DNA of 64,000 nt. It comes from Saprospiraceae bacterium (GTDB lineage Bacteria; Bacteroidota; Bacteroidia; Chitinophagales; Saprospiraceae). The position numbers and the translations under genes were made by a program. The stretch is from positions 62,001 through 126,000 of the forward strand of contig JADKFC010000010.1 of the NCBI GenBank assembly GCA_016717655.1, read 5' to 3'. Of this stretch, positions 17,587 to 26,355 are shown in pieces; the stretch's first letter is position 1; every line of letters begins with the position of its first letter. Under the pieces are notes generated by a model. The model searched no databases. It had not been told where the DNA came from and saw only the letters and a program-made list of their open reading frames with translations.

Positions 17587-18215
17587 CCGTCGACCGACAA
17601 CGGTCAACCGGCAACCGCTGACCGACAACATAAGCCGGCAACCGAGCACCTGCCACATGCCTAGGAACTGGGGGCAGGGACCGGGCCACGGCCGACCCAA
17701 ACCAAGGGGGAGATGATCGGGATCAATTTAGTGAGGGCACCGCGTGCTAATCACGCGGCATCGACATATCTATAATAATGACAACCAGCATCTGACAACC
17801 GCTGACCTACAACGGACAACCGACAACCGCTTACCGCCAACCGGGAACCGACAACGGTCAACCGACAACCGCTGACCGACAACATAACTGAACGGTTTTG
17901 GCAGAGCCAAAAAAATTGATCGGCAGATCAATTTAGTGAAGTGCTTCGGCAAGCTCAGCATCGTTCGATTTAGCAAATCAAGATTTGCAATCTCACGGAG
18001 AACCGCGTGCTAATCACGCGGCATCGACATATCTATAATAATGACAACCAGCATCTGACAACTGCTGACCGACAACCGACAACCGACAACGGAGCACCTG
18101 TCCCTACGCCAGGACACTGGTGTAGGGAACCGGCAACGGTCAACCGGCAACCGCTGACCGACAACCGGGAACCGACAACGGTCAACCGGGAACCGACACT
18201 TGTCCCTCAAATGGC
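17587..18215. repeat. Repeat region: CCGACAACCG arrays and a 69-nt duplicate
   Basis: Three blocks (about 17587-17650, 17790-17890 and 18045-18200) consist of variants of AACCGACAACCGCTGACC and AACGGTCAACCGG. A 69-nt segment at 17739-17807 recurs at 18002-18070 with one mismatch by eye. It begins with the palindrome CCGCGTGCTAATCACGCGG. A further palindrome, GCAAATC...GATTTGC, lies near 17975. The open frames here give only periodic peptide. No gene is supported. Confidence 0.85.
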
Positions 18216-18271
18216 TATGCCGGTGTACGGAAAGAAATGGGCACTCGAGGTTTTAAAACCGTTACCAAAAT

Positions 18272-18302
18272 AAAAAGCCCCGTCCGTGGACGAGGCTTTT
18301 TT
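18272..18302. terminator. Bidirectional terminator after rplY
   Basis: Arms AAAAAGCC and GGCTTTTT enclose an inner stem CGTCC/GGACG with a 2-nt loop and one mismatch. The A and T runs let it work in both directions. It lies just past the rplY stop codon. Confidence 0.88.
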
Positions 18303-18322
18303 ATTTGGGATGCGGCAGGAAA

Positions 18323-18919
18323 TTATTTCTTTCCGGCTGCTTTTTTCTCTTCTGCTGCGGCAGACTTGAGGGCTCTTGGGATCTCAACGTTGGCAATTGG
18401 AATGCTGGCGTTGGCCATGATCTCAACTCCTTCTGGAAGTTCGATGCTTTTAACCCTTAGTACTCCACCCAGGTCAAGGCCTGAGATGTCAACTTTTACT
18501 TCGTCGATCAACATATCCGGAGTGGTTTTGATGGTCACCTTACGTACCAACTGGATGAGTTTACCACCCAATTTAACACCTGGTGAAGTGCCATAAAACT
18601 TAACAGGTACATCTACCTTTACTTTTAATCCTTCAGAAAGTTTTAAAAAGTCGATGTGTACCAACGCATCGGATACGGGATGAAACTGAGTGGCTTTGAT
18701 GATGCACCTATGAGTAGTACCATCAACGGTTAGCTCAGCTATTTTGAAATCCGGTGTGTAGATGATGTTTTTCACGTCCTGCATGGTCACATTGATGTGA
18801 ATGGGATCGTGTTTTTGACCATAAATAACAGCAGGAATCAAACCACTTCTTCTGTCTAATTTTGCCTGCTTGGTGCCGACATCGGCTCTTGTTTTCGTAG
18901 GTATGGAGATGCTTACCAT
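18323..18919 (-). CDS. rplY: 50S ribosomal protein L25/general stress protein Ctc
   Basis: 198 residues, the long CTC-type L25 with two domains. The N-terminal 5S-rRNA-binding L25 domain covers about residues 1-92 (RSGLIPAVIYGQ, IKATQFHPVSDALVHIDFL). The C-terminal TL5 beta domain covers about 95-185 (VPVKFYGTSPGVKLGG, VDISGLDLGGVLRV). A Lys/Ala-rich tail closes it. It binds 5S rRNA in the large ribosomal subunit. A well-formed promoter lies upstream (18955-18984) and a terminator follows. Confidence 0.96.
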   Translation of the reverse strand: MVSISIPTKTRADVGTKQAKLDRRSGLIPAVIYGQKHDPIHINVTMQDVKNIIYTPDFKIAELTVDGTTHRCIIKATQFHPVSDALVHIDFLKLSEGLKVKVDVPVKFYGTSPGVKLGGKLIQLVRKVTIKTTPDMLIDEVKVDISGLDLGGVLRVKSIELPEGVEIMANASIPIANVEIPRALKSAAAEEKKAAGKK

Positions 18920-18954
18920 GACACTTTATTCTTATGAATGTTTAAAAAGGACTG

Positions 18955-18984
18955 CAAAGATAGCTCTTTTTTGTAAACTGGCAA
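18955..18984 (-). promoter_or_regulatory. Promoter of rplY
   Basis: On the minus strand a TTG at 18984-18982, 19 nt of spacer, then TATCTTTG at 18962-18955. This is the Bacteroidota primary sigma pattern with ideal spacing. Confidence 0.75.
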
Positions 18985-19216
18985 GTTGAGGCTACCAATA
19001 TTTTGAAAGTGAGCCACGTATATGAAAAAATATTATATAAGTAAATTGCCTTTTTTGCCCTATTTTTTTACTATTTTCCAAGAAAACTCAGGCTTTTGCC
19101 AAATAATGTTTGTTGAATTGCTGAATTGAAAAGATAATACAATGGATAAAAAATGATTTAAACCGATGATAGTTAATAGCTTAGCAGAAAATACTTGCGT
19201 AAAAAAATGTAGACAT

Positions 19217-19247
19217 TTGGTAAGAATCAATATTTTCCCTATTTTTG
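19217..19247 (+). promoter_or_regulatory. Promoter of the DUF177-rpmF operon
   Basis: TTG at 19217-19219, 20 nt, then TATTTTTG at 19240-19247, 28 nt before the ATG of the DUF177 gene. The 355-base gap to divergent rplY holds this and the rplY promoter and little else. Confidence 0.72.
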
Positions 19248-19274
19248 CACTCCATTTTGAAAAAGTTCTTTTAA

Positions 19275-19778
19275 ATGAAGGTTTTGGATCATTTTTCCGT
19301 TCCCTATCAGGGATTGAAGAATGGAATGCACACTTTTCATTTCCAGGTAGATGATACATTTTTTGAATGTTTTGAATCTGCGCTGGTAAAAAAGGGGTCT
19401 TTTGAAGTAACCCTGGATATAGACAAGCGGCCAGACATGGCTGTGGCCAGTTTTATTTTGGAAGGCGAAGCAGAAGTGACGTGTGATCGTTGTCTTGGGG
19501 AGTTTATGCTTCCGATGGATACCGAGTTTGTGCTGCACATCAAGTACGGCACAGGCGATGACTCTGAAGATGAAGTAATGTTTATCGATGAGGACACCAG
19601 CCAGGTCAATTTTGCCCAACCCATTTATGAATGGATTTGCATTTCACTGCCCATGGTTAAGTCACATGATGATGTGGCCGACTGTGACCCGGAAGTGATC
19701 CAAAGACTAAAAGACAGTGGGGATGACAGTGATGACAACAGTCCCTGGTCTTCATTAAAAGACTTACATTTTGAATAA
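19275..19778 (+). CDS. DUF177/YceD family protein
   Basis: 167 residues with the YceD signature: an EAEVTCDRCLGEFMLPMD region with CxxC near residue 75, and an acidic patch (GTGDDSEDEVMFIDED). The family is encoded directly upstream of rpmF in most bacteria and is linked to ribosome assembly and 23S rRNA accumulation. Here rpmF follows 27 nt downstream. Cytoplasmic. Confidence 0.93.
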   Translation: MKVLDHFSVPYQGLKNGMHTFHFQVDDTFFECFESALVKKGSFEVTLDIDKRPDMAVASFILEGEAEVTCDRCLGEFMLPMDTEFVLHIKYGTGDDSEDEVMFIDEDTSQVNFAQPIYEWICISLPMVKSHDDVADCDPEVIQRLKDSGDDSDDNSPWSSLKDLHFE

Positions 19779-19805
19779 TTATTGAACCAGTAAAACAATA
19801 AAGAC

Positions 19806-20021
19806 ATGGCACATCCCAAGAGCAGGGTATCTGCACAGAGGAGAAGGAAAAGAAGGACGCACTACAAGATTGGAACTCCACAAATTGCAACATGCAAAAC
19901 AACCGGAGAAGCTCACTTGTACCACAGGGCTTATGTCCACGAAGGTGCATTGTACTACAAAGGCCAGGTAGTTATCCCTGCAAGAGAAGAAGCTGTAGCT
20001 GAAGAGGCCGACGGCGAATAA
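19806..20021 (+). CDS. rpmF: 50S ribosomal protein L32
   Basis: 71 residues starting MAHPKSRVSAQRRRKRRTH, the conserved basic N-terminus of L32. The usual four zinc cysteines are not present (a single Cys in IATCKTTGE), so this is the zinc-free form. An acidic tail (EEAVAEEADGE) is present. Co-transcribed with the DUF177 gene; a terminator follows at 20047. Confidence 0.97.
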   Translation: MAHPKSRVSAQRRRKRRTHYKIGTPQIATCKTTGEAHLYHRAYVHEGALYYKGQVVIPAREEAVAEEADGE

Positions 20022-20046
20022 ACCTACTTTGTATCAAAATAAAACG

Positions 20047-20077
20047 AAAAGCTCCTCAACACCTGGGGGGCTTTTTG
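20047..20077 (+). terminator. Terminator after rpmF
   Basis: Arms AAAAGCTCC and GGGGGCTTTTT around an 8-10-nt loop, followed by more T. Placed 26 nt after the rpmF stop. Confidence 0.75.
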
Positions 20078-20156
20078 TGTTTTTATTGTATTGACCCCGC
20101 TATTTCTCAATCTAAGCTATGAATTAACCCTTTACATATATGAAAAATTTCCAACC

Positions 20157-20855
20157 ATGCAAAATGTACCGAACACCTCTGCCATTAAAAACTGGCACGA
20201 ACAAGACCGGCCCCACGAAAAGGCCATGCACAAGGGCTTAGACGCCCTCTCCGATTCTGAAATCATAGCCATCTTACTAGCTACCGGCACCAAAGACCGA
20301 AGTGCCCTCGATCTGGCCCGAGACTTGCTGGCCCTGGCTGATAACAACCTCGACCTGTTGGGCAAAAAGCCACTGACAGACTTTTGTAAGATTAGGGGCA
20401 TGGGTCCTGCCAAGGCCCTGGTTCTGGCCGCCGCCATCGAGTTGGGCCGCCGCCGCAGTGCTGTGCTCCCCGATCCTGTTACCATTTTTACCAGCTCAGC
20501 AGAAACCTACCGCTTTTTGGGAAGCAGGCTCTGCGATCTGTCACACGAAGAGTTTTGGGTGCTCTACCTCAACAAGGGCAATCGGCTCATCCAAGCTGTG
20601 CAACAATTTAAAGGGGGCATGGCTTCGGTATCAACCGATGCCAGAATCATCATGCGCAAATCCATAGAAGTAGGCGCACAATGCATCATCCTCGCTCACA
20701 ACCACCCTTCGGGCAGGGCGGTACCGAGCCAGGCGGACATTGATTTTACCCGCAAGGTCAAAGAAGCGTGCAGCGTTTTTGATTTTATCCTGCTCGACCA
20801 TGTGATCATTGCCGGTAAAAACTACTACAGCTTTGCTGACCAGGGGATCTTGTAA
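20157..20855 (+). CDS. radC: RadC/JAB-domain protein
   Basis: 232 residues from the ATG at 20157; the frame is open from a TTG at 20091 but that lies in the rpmF terminator region. An N-terminal helix-hairpin-helix (FCKIRGMGPAKALVLAAAIE) is followed by the RadC JAB/MPN domain with the metal motif HNHPSG and downstream PSQADIDFTRK. It was once thought to be a DNA-repair protein; its biochemical role is unsettled, and it is common near mobile DNA. Length is normal (about 220-230). Confidence 0.94.
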   Translation: MQNVPNTSAIKNWHEQDRPHEKAMHKGLDALSDSEIIAILLATGTKDRSALDLARDLLALADNNLDLLGKKPLTDFCKIRGMGPAKALVLAAAIELGRRRSAVLPDPVTIFTSSAETYRFLGSRLCDLSHEEFWVLYLNKGNRLIQAVQQFKGGMASVSTDARIIMRKSIEVGAQCIILAHNHPSGRAVPSQADIDFTRKVKEACSVFDFILLDHVIIAGKNYYSFADQGIL

Positions 20856-20970
20856 ATGTAAAATATCACAGGTTTGGGGTAAAATACAGGTTAAAACACC
20901 GGACTCTCTTTCGTTTTTCCAAATTCATGCCCCCTTTTTGCCCGGTTTAGCCAAATCTTTGGGTAGATTT

Positions 20971-21000
20971 TTTGTGTGCTGACCTCAAATTGTATCTTTG
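20971..21000 (+). promoter_or_regulatory. Promoter of the glucan phosphorylase-like gene
   Basis: TTG at 20971-20973, 19 nt, TATCTTTG at 20993-21000, then an ATG 22 nt further on preceded by an AGGAGA ribosome-binding site, unusually good for this phylum. Confidence 0.75.
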
Positions 21001-21021
21001 CCCCCTTTATAAACAGGAGAC

Positions 21022-22695
21022 ATGGACACATTTTCACAATACAAGCTGCCGTATAGTATCAATAAGAAGTACAATACAAAGGTCGCTTACTTTTCAATGG
21101 AGTTTGCCATCGACCAGGCTTTAAAGATCTACAGCGGCGGTCTCGGCTTTCTGGCCGGCTCTCACATGAGGGGAGCGTATGAGCTGGGTCAAAACCTCAT
21201 TGGTGTCGGCATTTTGTGGAAGTATGGCTACTACGACCAGGCACGCAACCAGGACCAAACCCTCCAGGTGCAGTGGAACGAAAAATCCTACAACTTTCTG
21301 GAAGATACCGGCATCCGTTTTCAAATCGACATCCACAATGCACCGGTATGGGTGGCGGCTTATTATCTGCCTCCTGACGTATTTCAATCGGCTCCTGTAT
21401 TTTTATTGTCAACCGATCTTCCTGAAAACGACTACCTGGCTCAGACCATCACCCACCGACTGTATGACTCCAACACCGCTACCAAGATAGCGCAGTACAT
21501 TTTATTGGGCATTGGCGGTGCCAAGCTCATCGATATGCTGGGCTTTGATCCCGAGGTTTACCACCTCAATGAAGCCCATGCTGCACCTTCGATTTTTTAT
21601 CTGTTCAAAAAATATGGCTCACTTGCTGAGGTGAGGAAACGCCTTGTATTTACCACCCATACTCCGGAAGAAGCCGGCAATGAAATCCACGACCTCTATC
21701 TGTGTGATAAGATGGGTTATTTTCTCGACATCCCCATCGAACAGGTGAAAATGGTGATGGGCATCGACAACGATCAGTGTAACCACTCTTTGATAGCCCT
21801 TCGCTCGGCCAGGTACGCCAATGGTGTTTCTCGCCTGCATGGGGTAGTGAGCAGGGAAATGTGGAGCAGGTACAACAATATATGCGAGATTACTTCCATC
21901 ACCAACAGCCAAAACTGGAAGTACTGGGCCGATAAACAGCTCTACAAAGCCATGGAAGATGGCAACGATGAAGAGTTTATCGACAGAAAGAGGTGGCTGA
22001 AAAAAAGGGCCTTCGACATCGTAGCAGACCAAACCGGTAAATTATTTGATCCCGATGTATTTACCATTGTGTGGGCCAGGCGTTTTGCCGGTTACAAGAG
22101 GGCCAATCTCATCACCCGCGAAATAGAAACATTTACCCAGCTGTTGGCAGACAGCCAGTATCCCGTACAGATCATCTGGGCCGGCAAACCTTATCCGCTG
22201 GATTATTCGGCCATTGGTGAGTTCAATTCATTGGTGCACCTGAGTAAAAAATACAAAAACATGGCCGTATGCACAGGCTATGAACTGGCGCTGAGCAAGC
22301 GACTCAAACAAGCCTCTGATGCCTGGCTCAACAACCCCCGGGTGCCGCGCGAAGCCAGTGGTACCAGTGGTATGACCGCCGCCATGAATGGTTCTGTCAA
22401 CTTCAGCACCGACGATGGATGGATCTGCGAATTTGCCCGCCATGGTGAAAACTCCTTTATCATACCCCAGGCAGATTATAAAAACACCAACATCCACCAG
22501 CAAGACGAACACGATCTCTACCACATGTACCGCATCCTCAAGGATGAGATCTTACCTACCTATTACAAAGACCAGCCCCGCTGGCGCAAGATTGTACAGG
22601 AGGGCATGAAGGATGTGGTGAGCGGCTTTGAAAGTTGCAGAATGGCCAGAGAATATTACGAGCTCATGTACCACTCAACTCACTACAGAGGGTAA
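21022..22695 (+). CDS. GT35 alpha-glucan phosphorylase homologue lacking the PLP lysine
   Basis: 557 residues of the short alpha-glucan phosphorylase type. Family motifs are present: KVAYFSMEFAI, YSGGLGFLAGSHMRGAYEL, VYHLNEAHAAP, VFTTHTPEEAGNE, WARRFAGYKRANL. These enzymes release glucose-1-phosphate from glycogen using pyridoxal phosphate held by a lysine in the motif EASGTxNMK. Here the motif reads EASGTSGMTAAMNG: the lysine is a threonine (codon ACC). Either the protein works without covalent PLP or it has another activity, such as glucan binding or transfer. A HAD phosphatase/mutase-like gene faces it 3 nt downstream, consistent with glucan use. Confidence 0.88.
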   Translation: MDTFSQYKLPYSINKKYNTKVAYFSMEFAIDQALKIYSGGLGFLAGSHMRGAYELGQNLIGVGILWKYGYYDQARNQDQTLQVQWNEKSYNFLEDTGIRFQIDIHNAPVWVAAYYLPPDVFQSAPVFLLSTDLPENDYLAQTITHRLYDSNTATKIAQYILLGIGGAKLIDMLGFDPEVYHLNEAHAAPSIFYLFKKYGSLAEVRKRLVFTTHTPEEAGNEIHDLYLCDKMGYFLDIPIEQVKMVMGIDNDQCNHSLIALRSARYANGVSRLHGVVSREMWSRYNNICEITSITNSQNWKYWADKQLYKAMEDGNDEEFIDRKRWLKKRAFDIVADQTGKLFDPDVFTIVWARRFAGYKRANLITREIETFTQLLADSQYPVQIIWAGKPYPLDYSAIGEFNSLVHLSKKYKNMAVCTGYELALSKRLKQASDAWLNNPRVPREASGTSGMTAAMNGSVNFSTDDGWICEFARHGENSFIIPQADYKNTNIHQQDEHDLYHMYRILKDEILPTYYKDQPRWRKIVQEGMKDVVSGFESCRMAREYYELMYHSTHYRG

Positions 22696-22698
22696 TTT

Positions 22699-23358
22699 TT
22701 ATTTGTAATCGTGGATGTAATCAACGATCCATGGTGCATAGGCTTCAAACTCCTCCTCTTCGTGGGTGGTAAGAATGACAACGGTATGCATGCCTGCATT
22801 GACGGCGCACTCCACGCCTTTGGGTGTATCTTCAAATACCAGACTTTGAACGGCATCAACGCCAAGCCTTTGTGCGCACAGCAGAAAGGTTTCAGGATGG
22901 GGCTTGCTTTTGGTGACATCATCGGCAGAAACGATGGTATCAAAATAGGATCGGATGTCGCAGCCATCCAAAACAAAGTCTACATTTTCTCTGATGGCGG
23001 CGCTGCCAATGGCCATTTGTTTTTCTTGTGCCCTGTAGTATTGTAAAAATGAATGGAGACCGGGAATCAGGCCCAGCTCGGCTTCAAATTCTTTGCGGTA
23101 GAGGGCTTCTTTTTTCCAACCCATCTCGGTTCTGATGGCCAGTGGATAAACACCGGGCATGACCCTTTCGATGACTTCTTCATTTTTGCCATAACACTCT
23201 TTTTTGGTGTCTTCGTAACTGATGTCTAAGCCCAGGGAAACAAAGATCTGGTGCCAGGCCCGGGTGTGGTAGGGCATGTCATGTACCATGGTACCATTGA
23301 GGTCAAATAAGAGTGCGCGGATGTTTTTTTGTACAATAAAATCGTGGACTTTTGTCAT
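22699..23358 (-). CDS. HAD-family phosphatase/beta-phosphoglucomutase-like
   Basis: 219 residues. The HAD motif I is LFDLNGTM near residue 17, motif II is IGSAAI, the motif III Lys is in KSKPHPETF, and motif IV is VFEDTPKGVECAVNAGM. A cap domain lies between motifs I and II with YHTRAWHQIF, as in beta-phosphoglucomutase. Motif I has Asn in place of the second Asp (DxN, not DxD), which is the general acid/base in mutases. The protein may thus be a phosphatase or use a different acid. The convergent glucan phosphorylase homologue suggests sugar phosphates as substrate; this is inference. Confidence 0.83.
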   Translation of the reverse strand: MTKVHDFIVQKNIRALLFDLNGTMVHDMPYHTRAWHQIFVSLGLDISYEDTKKECYGKNEEVIERVMPGVYPLAIRTEMGWKKEALYRKEFEAELGLIPGLHSFLQYYRAQEKQMAIGSAAIRENVDFVLDGCDIRSYFDTIVSADDVTKSKPHPETFLLCAQRLGVDAVQSLVFEDTPKGVECAVNAGMHTVVILTTHEEEEFEAYAPWIVDYIHDYK

Positions 23359-23380
23359 AAACTAATTTACTATCTAACTT

Positions 23381-25540
23381 TTAATCTTCTTCCTCCAATA
23401 ATTCAAATTCCAGTTTTCTGGTGGAAAGATCGGCGTCGAGGAGCTTTACTTTTACCAGGTCGCCCATGCGGTACTCGTGTCCTGTGTATTTTGACATGGC
23501 TTTCAGCTTACTGACATCCATTTTATACTGGCCGCCAAAATTGGCAAAGGGTATGAGGCCTTCTGCCTTGGAAGCGGGCAGCTCAACAAAGATGCCTTTT
23601 TCGATCATGCCTGAAATCTGAGCCTCAAAGATATCACCGATGTGGCTCATCATGTATTCTACCTGTTTGTATTTAACCGATTCACGTTCTGCCTCCGCCG
23701 CCTTTACTTCCTGTCTGGAGATGTGTTTGCATTTTTGTTCGAGTGATTCCTGGTCAACCCTGTAGATGGCATCGCCCAGGTTTTCAAAAAGGATGCGATG
23801 CGCTAATACGTCGCTGTACCTCCTGATGGGTGAGGTAAAATGACTGTAGTATTCAAAGGCCAGACCGTAGTGTCCAATGTTTTTGGTGCTGTATTCTGCC
23901 TTGGCCATGGTTCTGATGGCCAGGGGACTCAAGATGCGAAGGGTGGCATCCTGTTCTATTTTTTTAGCCAGGGAATTGAAAGATTCGGCTATGTTTTTGG
24001 GACTATCCAGTTTCATTGTATAGCCCATTTCTTTGGCAAACAGGGCGAAATCTGTGAGTTTGGCGGGATCTGGCAGGTCGTGGATCCGGTACACATACGG
24101 TACCTGCGGACTGGTTTTTTTGGCTACAAACTTGGCTACCGATTTATTGGCCAGCAACATAAAGTCTTCAATGAGCAGGTGGGCATCTTTGCGTTCTTTG
24201 ACGGTCATGCTCACGGGCTTTTTGTTCTCATCAAGCACAAATCGCACTTCTTCGCTTTCAAAGTTGATGGCCCCATTGCGGTAGCGGTCTTTTCTCAGCT
24301 TGTGGGCAATGGCATTGATTTTTCTAAGCACCTCTGCGTGTTCGCCCTCACCGGTCTCCAATCTCTGTTGGGCTTCTTCATAGCTGAATCTGCGATCAGA
24401 GTGGATGAGGGTCTTGCCAAACCACTCGCTGGTAATTTTGTGTTTGTCGTTAAAGGTAAATACTGCCGAAAAGGTAAACTTATCTTCATTGGGATTGAGA
24501 GAACACAGATCGTTGCTCAATTTTTCGGGCAGCATGGGCAGCACCCGGTCTACCAGATAAACGGAGGTAGAGCGATCATAAGCTTCTTTGTCGAGGGCAG
24601 AGTTTTCTTTCAAAAAATGGGTCACATCGGCAATGTGGACACCGATTTCTGTTTCTCCATTTTCCAGCACTTGATACGATAGGGCATCATCAAAATCTTT
24701 GGCTGTTTCAGGGTCGATGGTAAAGGTGAGGATCTTTCTGAAGTCCCTGCGTTCCTGAATGTCTTTTTTGGTGATTTTACCGTCGATGGCTTCACTTTCT
24801 TTGATGACATTATCCGGAAAATCAAGGTTAAAGCCGGCACTCAACAGGATGGTCTGCATAGCTACCTCGTTGTCATCTACCTCATGCAAGACAGATGTAA
24901 CTTCACCCCAAATGGCCTTGTTTTGACTATTGCCCCAGCTGGTGATGAGGGCTACAACTTTGTCGCCATCTTTGGCCTCTTGCAGGTCTTCTACCTTGAT
25001 GAGCACTTCCGGAAAGCGGGAGGCAGCATCGGGGAAGACGATGGAATAGTGGTGAAATACGCGGAGAGTGCCCAATACATGGGTAAGTGAGCGTGTGATG
25101 ACTTCCACAATTTTTCCCTCCGGCCTTCGTCTATTGCTTCTTTTGGGTACTTCTACCTTGACAATGTCGCGGTGCATGGCATTGCCCGTATTGCGTTCTG
25201 GAACAAAGATGTCGCTTTCCTGGCCGTCTACGATGACGTAAGCAGCCCCCGTGCGGGTGAGGTCAACCCGGCCTGTGAAGTAGTCGTGGCTCTTGGATTT
25301 GACCGCCAGATTGAGGTTTTCTTTGTTCCACTGAAAAAAATCATCCTTGTGGTGGACCAAAAACGATTTTCGGCCCAGAGTCTTGAGCACGTGTAAGACA
25401 GCATCCTTGGAATTGCTGATTTTGAGTTTTTCAATAATTTGACGGGCGTTGTATTTTTTACCCGGATGGGCTGCAAAAAGGTTGAGAGCCTGGTTGCTGA
25501 GGGTGCCGGGTGACAATTTTTTTCCTCTGTTGTTTTTCAT
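23381..25540 (-). CDS. rnr: Ribonuclease R
   Basis: 719 residues. Order: N-terminal winged-helix and cold-shock OB folds (residues 1-200), RNB catalytic domain with the Asp cluster DPETAKDFDDALS near residue 275 and GVHIADVTHFLKENSALDKEA, the YSTKNIGHYGLAFEYYSHFTSPIRRYSD block, and a C-terminal S1 domain (GIFVELPASKAEGLI). It is the 3'-5' exoribonuclease that degrades structured RNA. The C-terminus ends soon after S1 without the long basic tail of the enterobacterial protein. The rhomboid gene lies 22 nt upstream on the same strand. Confidence 0.95.
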   Translation of the reverse strand: MKNNRGKKLSPGTLSNQALNLFAAHPGKKYNARQIIEKLKISNSKDAVLHVLKTLGRKSFLVHHKDDFFQWNKENLNLAVKSKSHDYFTGRVDLTRTGAAYVIVDGQESDIFVPERNTGNAMHRDIVKVEVPKRSNRRRPEGKIVEVITRSLTHVLGTLRVFHHYSIVFPDAASRFPEVLIKVEDLQEAKDGDKVVALITSWGNSQNKAIWGEVTSVLHEVDDNEVAMQTILLSAGFNLDFPDNVIKESEAIDGKITKKDIQERRDFRKILTFTIDPETAKDFDDALSYQVLENGETEIGVHIADVTHFLKENSALDKEAYDRSTSVYLVDRVLPMLPEKLSNDLCSLNPNEDKFTFSAVFTFNDKHKITSEWFGKTLIHSDRRFSYEEAQQRLETGEGEHAEVLRKINAIAHKLRKDRYRNGAINFESEEVRFVLDENKKPVSMTVKERKDAHLLIEDFMLLANKSVAKFVAKKTSPQVPYVYRIHDLPDPAKLTDFALFAKEMGYTMKLDSPKNIAESFNSLAKKIEQDATLRILSPLAIRTMAKAEYSTKNIGHYGLAFEYYSHFTSPIRRYSDVLAHRILFENLGDAIYRVDQESLEQKCKHISRQEVKAAEAERESVKYKQVEYMMSHIGDIFEAQISGMIEKGIFVELPASKAEGLIPFANFGGQYKMDVSKLKAMSKYTGHEYRMGDLVKVKLLDADLSTRKLEFELLEEED

Positions 25541-25562
25541 GGGATTACCTTAATGTGTTAGT

Positions 25563-26312
25563 TCAGAGATAGTTTCGATCTTCATCTCTATGTATAACGG
25601 GATTTAAGCCCCGCTTGTTTTTATAAATCCAGGCTACTGCCACACCAAATACAAATCCTCCGATATGGGCCCACCAGGCTACACCTGATTCCGCCTGTTG
25701 AGCCAGGGCACTGGTACTGCCTATGCCGGCAAATAGTTGTTGTACAAACCACAGTCCCAAAAACACCCAGGCAGACACATAGATGCTGGTAAAAAAGATC
25801 AGTACAAGCACTTTGATTTTGGATGATGGAAATAGCAGAATGTAAGCCCCCATAACAGCAGAAATGGCTCCGCTGGCGCCGAGAGAAGGGATAAAGCCGG
25901 CACACATCGCAGGCCCGTCGCAGCCATCACAGGGCATGCAGCAGGGCAGGGTGTCGGCAGCAGGTGTGCCCAGGTAGATATGAGCAAGACTGGCTACCAC
26001 CCCACCGCCCAGGTAAAACAACACAAACCGAAAATTGCCGATCACCGCCTCGATGTTGTCAGCAAAGACCCATAAAAACAGGAGGTTGCCGATGATGTGC
26101 ATGTAGCTGCCGTGCATAAACAGGCTGGTCAATAAGGTGTATAGGTGGGTGCCGTTTTTAATGTTTTCGGGCATTACGGCGAATTCGCAGATGAGGTTTC
26201 CCGGCTGGCTCACCTGTAGGGCAAATATCAGAATATTGAGCACTATGAAGGTATACGTAAACAAAGGCTTGTGGCCTCCCTTTACCTGCGTATCACCAAT
26301 GGGAAAAATCAT
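25563..26312 (-). CDS. Rhomboid intramembrane serine protease with Cys-rich loop
   Basis: 249 residues with six or seven helices. The L1 region carries MHGSYMHIIGNLLFLWVFAD, the catalytic serine is in GASGAISAVMGAY, and the catalytic histidine in WWAHIGGFVFG. It cleaves transmembrane substrates within the membrane. Between the third helix and the serine helix is a periplasmic or cytoplasmic loop with five cysteines in about 16 residues (LPCCMPCDGCDGPAMCAG), unlike typical rhomboids. It precedes rnr on the same strand and may be co-transcribed. Confidence 0.92.
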   Translation of the reverse strand: MIFPIGDTQVKGGHKPLFTYTFIVLNILIFALQVSQPGNLICEFAVMPENIKNGTHLYTLLTSLFMHGSYMHIIGNLLFLWVFADNIEAVIGNFRFVLFYLGGGVVASLAHIYLGTPAADTLPCCMPCDGCDGPAMCAGFIPSLGASGAISAVMGAYILLFPSSKIKVLVLIFFTSIYVSAWVFLGLWFVQQLFAGIGSTSALAQQAESGVAWWAHIGGFVFGVAVAWIYKNKRGLNPVIHRDEDRNYL

Positions 26313-26331
26313 GAAATGTGATTGATTCTCT

Positions 26332-26339
26332 CAAAGATA
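26332..26339 (-). promoter_or_regulatory. Possible -7 box for the rhomboid-rnr transcript
   Basis: On the minus strand TATCTTTG fits TAnnTTTG, 20 nt before the ATG. No TTG at the ideal distance was found. Confidence 0.5.
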
Positions 26340-26355
26340 AACAAATAGGGTCAAC

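Noticed and set aside
23840..24682. 280-codon plus-strand open frame
   Set aside because: It overlaps the well-defined ribonuclease R gene on the other strand; its Gly/Phe-rich content is typical of an antisense shadow.
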